Below the pieces are notes generated by a model, which saw only the letters and a list, made by a program, of their open reading frames with translations, searched no databases and was not told the origin of the DNA. A stretch of DNA of 64,000 bases from an uncultured Caulobacterales bacterium. GTDB lineage: Bacteria; Pseudomonadota; Alphaproteobacteria; Caulobacterales; Maricaulaceae. The position numbers and the translations under genes are program-made. Each line of letters begins with the position of its first letter. The stretch's first letter is position 1. The stretch lies in assembly GCA_937928165.1 (NCBI GenBank), contig CALFVT010000004.1, positions 124,001 through 188,000 on the forward strand, written 5' to 3'. Below, in pieces: positions 1 through 7,526 of the stretch.

Positions 1-816
1 GCTCCTCAGGTCTGGGCTATGCGGCCGCGACGGGCAAAAATACTTGCGCGATATGTTGATTATCTACTCAGTATTCAGCCTATGGATAAGGCTTATTTTG
101 ATGCCGCGGGATTACCAAATGATTATGTTGGTAATCCGATGTTTGATGAAGACTATAGCGGCGGAGCGGGGGCAGAGCTGCGAGCGGCCTATAATATACC
201 GCCTAAAGCGCCGATTGTCGGCGTGTTTTTTGGAAGCCGCCTATCAGAGCTACAAAGCTTAGCCGTGCCTTTTGCGCAGGCTGTTGAGCGTGTACGGGCT
301 GTACGGCCTGATGTGCATTTTATATCCCCCATGGCCGCCAGTATTGATGAGGATATTTTAGCCGCTGCGGGCGCTAACCTAAGTCTACAAAATATTATCT
401 TATTGCCCGAAACGCAGAAACGCGATGTCTTTGCGGCGATTGATATAGCGCTTGCTTGTTCGGGAACCATCACAACTCAACTTGCGAGTCTGGGCGTGCC
501 AACGATTGTGGCCTATAAACTCTCGGCGCTGACTTATTTTGCCGCCAAGCGGTTATATAGTCCTGATTATATTTCACTTGTTAATATTGCGGCCAATGCG
601 GCTTTGATGCCCGAATTTATGCAAGAAAATGTCAACGGCGCAGATTTGTCCCAAGCGCTTTTGGTGCGGCTTGAAAATAAAGCGCTGCGCGAGGGTGAAA
701 GTGCCGCCCTATTAAGGCAAATTTCGCTTATGCGGCAGAGCGCAGATAGACCTAAAAATAGCGGCCTCGCTTCAGGCCAAGCCGCTCAAAAGCTTATTGA
801 ATATTTAAACGCTTAG
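1..816 (+). CDS. lpxB: Lipid-A-disaccharide synthase, C-terminal part (5' truncated by window edge)
   Basis: The reading frame is open from base 1 and starts inside the protein with the LpxB-like stretch [13 protein letters not shown]. It continues through YVD-LL and a [10 protein letters not shown] segment, as in the GT-B fold of family GT19. LpxB condenses UDP-2,3-diacylglucosamine with lipid X to give the lipid A disaccharide at the inner membrane. A donor-site-like stretch ([24 protein letters not shown]) lies near the middle of the visible part. About 271 residues are visible of the roughly 380-390 usual for the family. The stop codon overlaps the 3' end of the convergent citrate synthase gene by 4 bases. 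The upstream lpx genes presumably lie left of the window. Confidence 0.92.
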   Translation, partial: APQVWAMRPRRAKILARYVDYLLSIQPMDKAYFDAAGLPNDYVGNPMFDEDYSGGAGAELRAAYNIPPKAPIVGVFFGSRLSELQSLAVPFAQAVERVRAVRPDVHFISPMAASIDEDILAAAGANLSLQNIILLPETQKRDVFAAIDIALACSGTITTQLASLGVPTIVAYKLSALTYFAAKRLYSPDYISLVNIAANAALMPEFMQENVNGADLSQALLVRLENKALREGESAALLRQISLMRQSADRPKNSGLASGQAAQKLIEYLNA

Positions 817-2114
817 CGCTTATCCATCGGCACAAGACTACGGGCGGGAGCGCCTGTATAAAGCTGGCGCGGACGGCCAATACGCTGGCTTGGGTCTTCT
901 AGCATTTCATTCCACTGGGAAATCCAGCCAACAGTTCGTGCTAGGGCAAATAAAACCGTGAACATCGACGTCGGGAAGCCAAGAGCGCTGAGGACAATGC
1001 CGGAGTAGAAGTCGACATTTGGGTAAAGTTTCTTTGCGATGAAATATTCATCCTCGAGGGCAATACGTTCAAGCTCTTTGGCAACATCCAAAATAGGGTT
1101 GCTAATGCCGAGCTCATCAAGAAGCTCATGTGAAGCTTTTTGCATAACCCGAGACCGCGGATCGAAGTTCTTATAAACGCGGTGACCAAAGCCCATTAGA
1201 CGGAAAGGGTCTTGCTTGTCTTTAGCGCGGGCGATAAATTCAGGAATTCGGTCAACAGAACCAATTTCTTGGAGCATATTAAGGCAAGCCTCATTCGCGC
1301 CGCCGTGGCTTGGGCCCCATAAACAGGCAATACCCGCCGCAATACAGGCATAAGGATTAGCGCCTGATGAGCCTGCAAGACGAACCGTTGAGGTCGATGC
1401 ATTTTGTTCATGATCGGCGTGAAGAATGAAAATCTTATTCATTGTTTTGGCAATGACGGGATTCACTTCATAGGTTTCAGCTGGAACGCCGAAACACATT
1501 TTCAAAAAGTTTTCCGCATAATTTAATGAATTATCGGGATAAACATGAGGCTGGCCGATTGAATATTTATAAGCGCGGGCACAAATTGTTGGCATTTTTG
1601 CAATCAAGCGCATCATAGCAAGGTCGCGGGCCTCATTTTCGGCAATATCTGTTTCGTCATGATAAAAAGCCGAGAGGGCCCCCGTAGTTCCGCAAATCAT
1701 GGCCATGGGATGGGCATCACGGCGGAATCCGTGGAAGAAACGCTCGACTTGCTCATGGAGCATGGTGTGAGAGGTGATCTTCTCATCAAATTCTGCGAAT
1801 TGTTCCTTATTCGGAAGTTCACCGTTCATCATAAGATAGGCGACTTCCATGAAATCACAATTTTCGGCAAGGTCTTCGATGGAATAACCACGGTGCAAAA
1901 GCTGCCCTTTGCCGCCATCAATGAACGTAATTTGGGATTCTGTGCTACAGGTTGAGGTATAGCCGGGGTCAAATGTAAAATGTCCGCTAAGTTTATGTAG
2001 GGCTCTAACGTCAACGGCCGGTGCGCCCATGGAGCCCGAATATATCGGTAGATCATAGCTATCCTCACCGATTGTAAGCTTAGCTGATCCAGTATTTACA
2101 ATTTTATTTTCCAT
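813..2114 (-). CDS. gltA: Citrate synthase, type II
   Basis: This 433-residue protein has the usual length of the hexameric, NADH-regulated bacterial citrate synthases. It condenses acetyl-CoA and oxaloacetate to citrate in the TCA cycle. Visible family marks include [20 protein letters not shown] near the N-terminus, the catalytic histidine regions [14 protein letters not shown] and [10 protein letters not shown], and [14 protein letters not shown] followed by an RP-LYTG tail. The start is ATG at 2112-2114. It lies 25 bases downstream of the gltX stop on the same strand, so the two could be co-transcribed. The 3' end overlaps lpxB by 4 bases. Confidence 0.97.
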   Translation of the reverse strand: MENKIVNTGSAKLTIGEDSYDLPIYSGSMGAPAVDVRALHKLSGHFTFDPGYTSTCSTESQITFIDGGKGQLLHRGYSIEDLAENCDFMEVAYLMMNGELPNKEQFAEFDEKITSHTMLHEQVERFFHGFRRDAHPMAMICGTTGALSAFYHDETDIAENEARDLAMMRLIAKMPTICARAYKYSIGQPHVYPDNSLNYAENFLKMCFGVPAETYEVNPVIAKTMNKIFILHADHEQNASTSTVRLAGSSGANPYACIAAGIACLWGPSHGGANEACLNMLQEIGSVDRIPEFIARAKDKQDPFRLMGFGHRVYKNFDPRSRVMQKASHELLDELGISNPILDVAKELERIALEDEYFIAKKLYPNVDFYSGIVLSALGFPTSMFTVLFALARTVGWISQWNEMLEDPSQRIGRPRQLYTGAPARSLVPMDKR

Positions 2115-2139
2115 ATTAAGTGCTCTCTTGTCTGCTCTT

Positions 2140-3552
2140 TTATTTATTTTTTATAACATCATTCAAACGGCCAATGGCTTCGTCTTTACCCAATAGGGCG
2201 AAAACAAGCGCTAAATCCGGCGACGGCGTTCCTGCCGTAAGTGCTGCGCGGGCGGGTTGGCCTATTTTACCAAATCCAATCCCTTGCACGTCAACGAAAG
2301 CCTTAATTTCAGCCAAAATATGATGTTCTGTCCACAGGCTGTCTTCTATAGGTTTTAGGCGATTTGTCAAAGATTCAAGGAGGATTAAATTATCGGATTT
2401 TAGGGCTTTTTTAGCTTTTCCGGTTATGGATAAAGGCCGAAGTAACATAAGATAGGCGGCCTGTTCACTTATTTGTTTAAGGGTCGAGGCACGCTGTTTA
2501 AGTGACGGCATGGCCGCGATTAATCTGGTTTTGTGGGTTTCGGAAACGCTGCCATAGTCTTTAGCAATAAAAGGCAACGCAAGCTCTAATAGATCGTGAT
2601 CGGCCATATCCATCATATGAGCGCCATTAATATGATCCATTTTATCAAAATCAAGCCGTGCAGGTGATGAGTTTATTCCTTTTAAATCAAAGACCTCTAT
2701 GGCACTCTTACCTAAATAAATATCTTGATCGCCTTTTGACCAACCGAGTTTTAACAGGTAATTTCTAAGCCCGTCCGGAAGGTAGCCCATAGCTTGGTAA
2801 GCCTCAACGCCCAGGGCGCCGTGGCGTTTAGAGAGTTTTTTACCATCCGGCCCATGAATGAGCGGCACATGGGCAAAAACGGGGGGGGTCCATTCCAAAG
2901 CGTTATAGATTTGTGATTGCCGCCCAGCATTTATCAGATGATCATCACCCCTAATCACATGTGTGATACCCATATCGTGATCATCCACGACAACCGCGAG
3001 CATATAGGTTGGCGTGCCGTCTGCACGGAGTAGCACGAGATCATCAAACTCTTTATTATGCCATGTAATATTCCCTTGGACTTCGTCGTTAATAACGGTT
3101 TCTCCTTCGGGGACGCGAAAACGGATTGTGAAGGGCTTATCTTTAGGGGCATCCGCATCGGGGCTAGCTCGCCATGGGGAGCGAAAAGCATGACCTCTTT
3201 CCCGGGCGGTCGTGCGCAGAGTTTCAAGCTCTTGAGGATTACAATAGCATTTATAGGCATGGTTTGCGTCTAATAAAGCCTTAGCGACTTGAACATGCCG
3301 TTCCGCACGGCTGTGTTGATAGATGATCTCGCCGTCATGGTGAAGGCCCAGCCAGTCCATGCCGTCTAATATGGCCTGAGTGGCGTCATCCGTTGAGCGT
3401 TGGCGGTCGGTATCTTCGATGCGTAGGTGAAACTCTCCGCCCATTTTGCGTGAAAACAACCAATTAAACAGCGCTGTTCGGGCCCCGCCAATATGTAAAA
3501 ACCCTGTGGGAGAGGGTGCAAATCGCGTGATAATTTTTGTAGGAGTAGACAC
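2140..3552 (-). CDS. gltX: Glutamyl-tRNA synthetase
   Basis: A 470-residue class I aminoacyl-tRNA synthetase that charges tRNA-Glu (and, in many alphaproteobacteria, tRNA-Gln, which is then amidated). The HIGH-type signature is [20 protein letters not shown] near the N-terminus and the KMSKS-type loop is [10 protein letters not shown] near residue 240. The start is a GTG codon (3550-3552) followed by [14 protein letters not shown], which fits the family start exactly. It is divergent from comEC with only 32 bases between the start codons, so the two promoters must overlap each other or the genes. It is followed by gltA in the same direction. Confidence 0.96.
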   Translation of the reverse strand: MSTPTKIITRFAPSPTGFLHIGGARTALFNWLFSRKMGGEFHLRIEDTDRQRSTDDATQAILDGMDWLGLHHDGEIIYQHSRAERHVQVAKALLDANHAYKCYCNPQELETLRTTARERGHAFRSPWRASPDADAPKDKPFTIRFRVPEGETVINDEVQGNITWHNKEFDDLVLLRADGTPTYMLAVVVDDHDMGITHVIRGDDHLINAGRQSQIYNALEWTPPVFAHVPLIHGPDGKKLSKRHGALGVEAYQAMGYLPDGLRNYLLKLGWSKGDQDIYLGKSAIEVFDLKGINSSPARLDFDKMDHINGAHMMDMADHDLLELALPFIAKDYGSVSETHKTRLIAAMPSLKQRASTLKQISEQAAYLMLLRPLSITGKAKKALKSDNLILLESLTNRLKPIEDSLWTEHHILAEIKAFVDVQGIGFGKIGQPARAALTAGTPSPDLALVFALLGKDEAIGRLNDVIKNK

Positions 3553-3584
3553 TCTGAGAACCCTATGAAAGAATAGCGTTAATA

Positions 3585-5774
3585 ATGGCGCTCCTATCTC
3601 ATACCCAAAGGGAAAATGATAGCCCTAATACGCTCAAAGCCGCGCTGCGCGGCCTTGGTGGTTCTATGGGTGCATGGGGCTTACATTTCGGTTTTATAAG
3701 CTATATTACGTTATTCGATCTTTACATGATTACATTCGCCGCGGGTATAATGCTCTATTTTACCCTAAGCTTCGAAACTCCATTGGCTTATGCAGGGGTG
3801 TTATATATGGCCTGTCTGGCCGTGCTTTTCCTCCTTCGCAAGCAAACCCGCCGTTATAAACTGCGGCAGATGATAATGTTTTTGGCGGTTGGCGCTTTTG
3901 GCTTGCTATCCGCCGCTTTTCATACGCAAAGTCAGAGATCTGTTTTCCTGCCCGATTATGACCGTGCGTATGACGTGACGGGATGGGTCGAAGGCCAAGA
4001 CCAAGGGCGCACAGGGCCTCGATGGATGATACGTGTGACGGTCCTAGAGGGCTATGACACACCGCCCAAACGTATTAGAATACGCGGGAAAGGCGACGGT
4101 CTTCAAATTGGTGATTTTATTCAAACCCGCGCTGTTCTTAAGGGGCCATTATATCCGGCAACGCCCCATGGGTATAACGCAAGGCGTGCCGCCTATTTTC
4201 AAGGGTTAGCCGCTTCAGGTTTTGCTGTTAAATCACTAGAAAACATAGAAAATATTCATACCAGTACGCGCCAGAACTGGGCGCGGTCTTGGGCGCAAAT
4301 ACGGTATAAACTTGCGGCGCGTATAGAGTCGCAATCACCCAAAAATACGGCAGGCCTGCAAGCGGCACTCATAACGGGCCTGCGCCGCGGCATATCCGAA
4401 GACCATGTCACCGCATTACGCGCGTCAGGTTTGGCCCATATATTAGCTATTTCCGGTCTGCACATGGCAATATTTGCCGGAAGCTTTTATAGTCTTATGG
4501 CGTGGGGTTTTGCCTGCATTCCGGCCTTTGCCCGTAGCCGTGATGTTAGAAAATATGCAGCTTTTGCCGGCATTCTGGCAGCAAGCTTTTATTTACTCAT
4601 ATCCGGAGCTTCAGTTGCCACGCAGCGGGCTTATATTATGGCGGTTATTTTATTTTTGGCCGTGATGCTTGACCGCCAAGCTCTTTCGACACGTAGCGTC
4701 AGTATTGCAGCCTTTATCACCTTAATTTTACATCCGGAAAGCTTGTTATCTGTCGGATTTCAAATGTCTTTTGCCGCCGTCTTAGCCCTTGTCATTGTCT
4801 ATAGACATTGGTCGGATTGGAAATCGCGTCAAGGTTGGGTCTTTACCGGCTCGCTCATTTTACGGATTAGGAACGGCTTTGTCTCCCTTAGCGTGACAAG
4901 CTTTGTCGCCGGCGCGGCGACGGGGCTTTTTGCGGTTATGCAATTTCAAAGATGGGCAAAATATGGCTTGCTTGGTAATTTGGCGGCTATGCCAGTCTTT
5001 ACCTTACTTGTTATGCCTATGGCGCTTGCCACATTTTTGCTTTTACCTTTCGGGCAAGAATATTTATCTTTATGGGTGATGGGGAAGGGGTTAGAGCAAG
5101 TTCTCTGGGTTGCGGGTCATATTGAAACTCTGCCGAAAGCTATGTTTGCAGTTAAAAAACCGCCAGCGGGCTATGTCGGACTTTATGCCGCATGTTTTCT
5201 GATGGTTTGTATTGGGCGCAGGGGACTTATATCAACCGGACTATTATTCGGCGGAATATTGGCCGTACTATGGATAAAAAGTGCTGTGCCTGTCATGCGT
5301 GTTTCCACCAACGGTTATGTCACTTGGCAGTCAGATGAGGGCGCTTATTATACCCTAAATCGCCGGGCAGATCACTTTGGGCGTGGGCAGTTTCTGCAGC
5401 AAAATGGCCATCCGAATGCGGATGTAGAAAGCGCGGCTCGGCTTGAGTATTGCGACTCCCGCGGATGTTTGCTGAGAATTAAGGGAAAAAAGATTGCTAT
5501 TATAGAGACGCCAGATTTACTCCCCGAAGCCTGCGAGACTGCAGAACTTATTATTTTGCAAAAACGGCAAGCTGGCCCGCGCTCTAAATATTTATGCAGT
5601 GCCAAAATAATTGACCCCGAGACCCTGAAACAAAGCGGCGCGGTTGATATCTATGCAGAGCCGAACGGGTGGAGATTAGAAACAACGCGGATAACCGTGC
5701 GGAATAACAACGCTAAGCCGAATAAAGCGCAAAACCAATTATTGCCGCAGCTAAACCGCCACCCATGGGATTAA
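3585..5774 (+). CDS. comEC: ComEC/Rec2 family competence channel protein
   Basis: A 729-residue polytopic inner-membrane protein. Several hydrophobic helices and a DUF4131-like OB region occupy the N-terminal 200 residues. The Competence domain core follows, with ALITGLRRGISEDHVTALRASGLAHILAISGLHMA near residues 245-285 and further helices to about residue 560. In characterised systems ComEC conducts single-stranded DNA across the inner membrane during transformation. The C-terminal 160 residues resemble the metallo-beta-lactamase-like domain found in many ComEC proteins, but no HxHxDH zinc motif is visible, as is common in alphaproteobacterial versions. The gene converges with lexA, 5 bases apart. 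No other competence genes are in the window. Confidence 0.9.
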   Translation: MALLSHTQRENDSPNTLKAALRGLGGSMGAWGLHFGFISYITLFDLYMITFAAGIMLYFTLSFETPLAYAGVLYMACLAVLFLLRKQTRRYKLRQMIMFLAVGAFGLLSAAFHTQSQRSVFLPDYDRAYDVTGWVEGQDQGRTGPRWMIRVTVLEGYDTPPKRIRIRGKGDGLQIGDFIQTRAVLKGPLYPATPHGYNARRAAYFQGLAASGFAVKSLENIENIHTSTRQNWARSWAQIRYKLAARIESQSPKNTAGLQAALITGLRRGISEDHVTALRASGLAHILAISGLHMAIFAGSFYSLMAWGFACIPAFARSRDVRKYAAFAGILAASFYLLISGASVATQRAYIMAVILFLAVMLDRQALSTRSVSIAAFITLILHPESLLSVGFQMSFAAVLALVIVYRHWSDWKSRQGWVFTGSLILRIRNGFVSLSVTSFVAGAATGLFAVMQFQRWAKYGLLGNLAAMPVFTLLVMPMALATFLLLPFGQEYLSLWVMGKGLEQVLWVAGHIETLPKAMFAVKKPPAGYVGLYAACFLMVCIGRRGLISTGLLFGGILAVLWIKSAVPVMRVSTNGYVTWQSDEGAYYTLNRRADHFGRGQFLQQNGHPNADVESAARLEYCDSRGCLLRIKGKKIAIIETPDLLPEACETAELIILQKRQAGPRSKYLCSAKIIDPETLKQSGAVDIYAEPNGWRLETTRITVRNNNAKPNKAQNQLLPQLNRHPWD

Positions 5775-5779
5775 ATGCC

Positions 5780-6430
5780 TTAATTGTAATTGCGAATTAG
5801 CCCTGCCAGAATGCCTTGGACGGCCACACGGTTCGCATCGAGTACCCGCGTTTCAAAATTACGGTTTTCAGCGATCAGCTCAATTTGAGATCCTGTTTTG
5901 TAAAGACGCTTCAAAGTCGCTTCATCACCATCAACAAGAGCGACAACAATCTGGTTGTTGCGCGCTACATTAGATTTTCGGATAATCACGACATCACCAT
6001 CAAGTATGCCGGCCTCAATCATGGATTCCCCTTCGATTGTTAGCGCGTAATGCTCGCCCGTGCCGATCATGCCCTTTGGTACAGTGATATTACGGCCATC
6101 TTGCTGTATGGCCTCAATCGGAACACCGGCGGCAATTTTACCCACGAGGGGAACGGAGAGACTATCATTCGCGGGCTGGGTTTGCGGGGTGAGCCCATTA
6201 TATGCCGCTTCGATATCTGCCGGAAGCTTTAAAACTTCTAGGGCCCGAGCTTTATTGGGCAGACGGCGGATAAAGCCGCGTTCCTCGAGGGCGGTAATCA
6301 GGCGGTGAATGCCAGATTTGGAGGCCAGTCCTAAATGGTCTTTCATTTCGTCATAGGACGGTGGCACGCCAACCGCTTTGATTCGGTTAGCAATAAGAAG
6401 CAGAAGGTCTTTTTGCTTTTGGGTTAACAT
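5780..6430 (-). CDS. lexA: LexA repressor (SOS regulator)
   Basis: A 216-residue LexA. It has an N-terminal winged helix-turn-helix ([10 protein letters not shown] to about residue 70), a linker and a C-terminal S24 self-cleavage domain. The scissile Ala-Gly is A101-G102 (GKIAAGVP), the catalytic Ser is S136 (GESMIEAG) and the Lys is K174 (DEATLKRL). RecA-stimulated autocleavage would relieve repression of SOS genes. The open frame extends four codons further to an ATG at 6442. The start at 6428-6430 matches the family N-terminus (MLT-KQ) and has GGA eight bases upstream, so it is preferred. A canonical SOS box lies about 40 bases upstream, which implies autoregulation. Confidence 0.96.
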   Translation of the reverse strand: MLTQKQKDLLLLIANRIKAVGVPPSYDEMKDHLGLASKSGIHRLITALEERGFIRRLPNKARALEVLKLPADIEAAYNGLTPQTQPANDSLSVPLVGKIAAGVPIEAIQQDGRNITVPKGMIGTGEHYALTIEGESMIEAGILDGDVVIIRKSNVARNNQIVVALVDGDEATLKRLYKTGSQIELIAENRNFETRVLDANRVAVQGILAGLIRNYN

Positions 6431-6470
6431 GAGCGATTCCATTCGTACAAAACATAAACATTCGTGATTT

Positions 6471-6485
6471 GTTCTATATAAGTTC
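6471..6485. promoter_or_regulatory. Alphaproteobacterial SOS box (LexA operator)
   Basis: GTTC-TATATAA-GTTC is a perfect match to the direct-repeat GTTC-N7-GTTC LexA site of alphaproteobacteria. It sits 41-55 bases upstream of the lexA start and is suitably placed to overlap its promoter. Confidence 0.9.
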
Positions 6486-6557
6486 TTATCTTTGTCAAGA
6501 GCTGTTCTTTTTTGTGTTCACATTACATATGATGAATACTTCCATTAAAATTTATTC

Positions 6558-6595
6558 TTGACAGTTTTGTAACATTTATTGTAATAAAACTGTCA
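6558..6595 (+). promoter_or_regulatory. Promoter with overlapping 10-bp inverted repeat upstream of TPR gene
   Basis: TTGACA at 6558-6563 is followed after 17-18 bases by GTAATA/TAATAA, a good sigma-70-type pair pointing towards the TPR gene. The same stretch carries the perfect inverted repeat TGACAGTTTT (6559-6568) / AAAACTGTCA (6586-6595). The arms cover the -35 and -10 elements, so a dimeric regulator binding there would block RNA polymerase. The regulator is unknown. Confidence 0.6.
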
Positions 6596-6678
6596 TGAGG
6601 TTAGGCAGCGGTGTGTAAGCCAACGGCGCACGTTTGCAGTCTTTAAATACGTTGGTGATGTTTCATAAGGAGCTCACC

Positions 6679-7287
6679 ATGAAAAAAACAATATATCTTG
6701 CGGCCACAGCCATGACGCTGAGCTGTCTTACAATTACCGCCCCAAGCCATGCGGGCGAGACACTTAATAACGCGATTACGACGTCAGGACTTCCTGTTTA
6801 TGACCGTGAGGCGGTTAAAAACCTGAATCATTGCTTCCAAGCGGATATGGAGCTTGCTAGCAGTAAAGCCATTCGGGCCTGTAGCAAAGCATACCGAAAC
6901 TCAGTCCCTCGTCATGATATTCGCTCTGATATTTTAACCCAGCGTGGTTTATTGCAACTATCTGCCGGACGTTTTAGTAAAGCGAGCCGTGATTTTGAAA
7001 AGTCAGCTAAGCTTAATAATGTCAATGAATTTGCCTATCTTGGCCAAGGCTATAGCGCGATTATGGAGAAAGACTATACCAAAGCTGAAACCCTGTTCAA
7101 AGATTGCATGTCTCACGGCAAGGCTGCACCTTTGGCGGCCTACGGCATGGGGATTGCTCAAGCGTTATCTGGCGACAAGGACGGCGCGATTGCAGCCTTT
7201 CAAAAAGCGGCGCAGTTACGTCCAGATTGGAACGCTCCAAAGTTAGAGTTATCAAAGTTAGAGTTATCAAGGCTTAACAAACACTAA
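6679..7287 (+). CDS. Exported tetratricopeptide-repeat protein
   Basis: The ATG at 6679 is chosen because it has AAGGAG at 6667-6672 and begins a clear Sec signal peptide (MKKTIYLAATAMTLSCL, then cleavage near SHAGE). The longer open frame from 6634 lacks these. The mature part of about 170 residues has TPR-like helical pairs: RGLLQLSAGRFSKASRDFEKSAKL, AYLGQGYSAIMEKDYTKAETLFKDC and AYGMGIAQALSGDKDGAIAAFQKAAQL. It is probably a periplasmic protein-protein adaptor; the specific role is unknown. The C-terminus contains a short duplication, LELSKLELSRL, encoded by a near-perfect tandem repeat. It is a monocistronic unit between a strong promoter with an inverted repeat and a rho-independent terminator. 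Confidence 0.85.
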   Translation: MKKTIYLAATAMTLSCLTITAPSHAGETLNNAITTSGLPVYDREAVKNLNHCFQADMELASSKAIRACSKAYRNSVPRHDIRSDILTQRGLLQLSAGRFSKASRDFEKSAKLNNVNEFAYLGQGYSAIMEKDYTKAETLFKDCMSHGKAAPLAAYGMGIAQALSGDKDGAIAAFQKAAQLRPDWNAPKLELSKLELSRLNKH

Positions 7288-7310
7288 GCTCACTTTACTT
7301 AATGAAATCA

Positions 7311-7339
7311 AAAGCCTTCCCTTTTAGGGAGGCTTTTTT
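7311..7339 (+). terminator. Rho-independent terminator of TPR gene
   Basis: AAAGCCTTCCC (7311-7321) pairs with GGGAGGCTTT (7327-7336) with one bulged T. The loop is TTTTA and a T run follows. It lies 24 bases after the TPR stop codon. Confidence 0.85.
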
Positions 7340-7421
7340 ATGTTTAATTATTACGTTTTTATGAAAATCAATGTTATAATTTCTTCGTCTGTTTTTTATT
7401 TAACCGACATATTCATGTAAA

Positions 7422-7494
7422 CTTATTGTCACAATAAGCTGCCACATGCCGCCTCGAATGCAGTCGAGGTTAGATTTGGATTCGTCCGAATGTC
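7422..7494 (+). promoter_or_regulatory. Palindrome and two hairpins in the leader of the beta-helix lipoprotein gene
   Basis: CTTATTGTCACAATAAG (7422-7438) is a perfect 8-1-8 palindrome and could be an operator. Downstream, CCTCGA (7452-7457) pairs with TCGAGG (7464-7469). A second hairpin at 7474-7491 has a 7-bp stem (one G-U pair) closed by a TTCG tetraloop at 7481-7484. The Shine-Dalgarno GGTGAGG follows at 7514-7520. The whole block could be a structured 5' leader, but no known riboswitch was recognised. Confidence 0.5.
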
Positions 7495-7526
7495 TGCACC
7501 AGAAGTTTTATTTGGTGAGGCTATTC

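Noticed and set aside
6504-6519. Second GTTC pair near lexA (GTTC at 6504-6507 and 6516-6519)
   Set aside because: Spacing is eight bases, not the seven needed for an alphaproteobacterial SOS box, so it is not called as a second operator.
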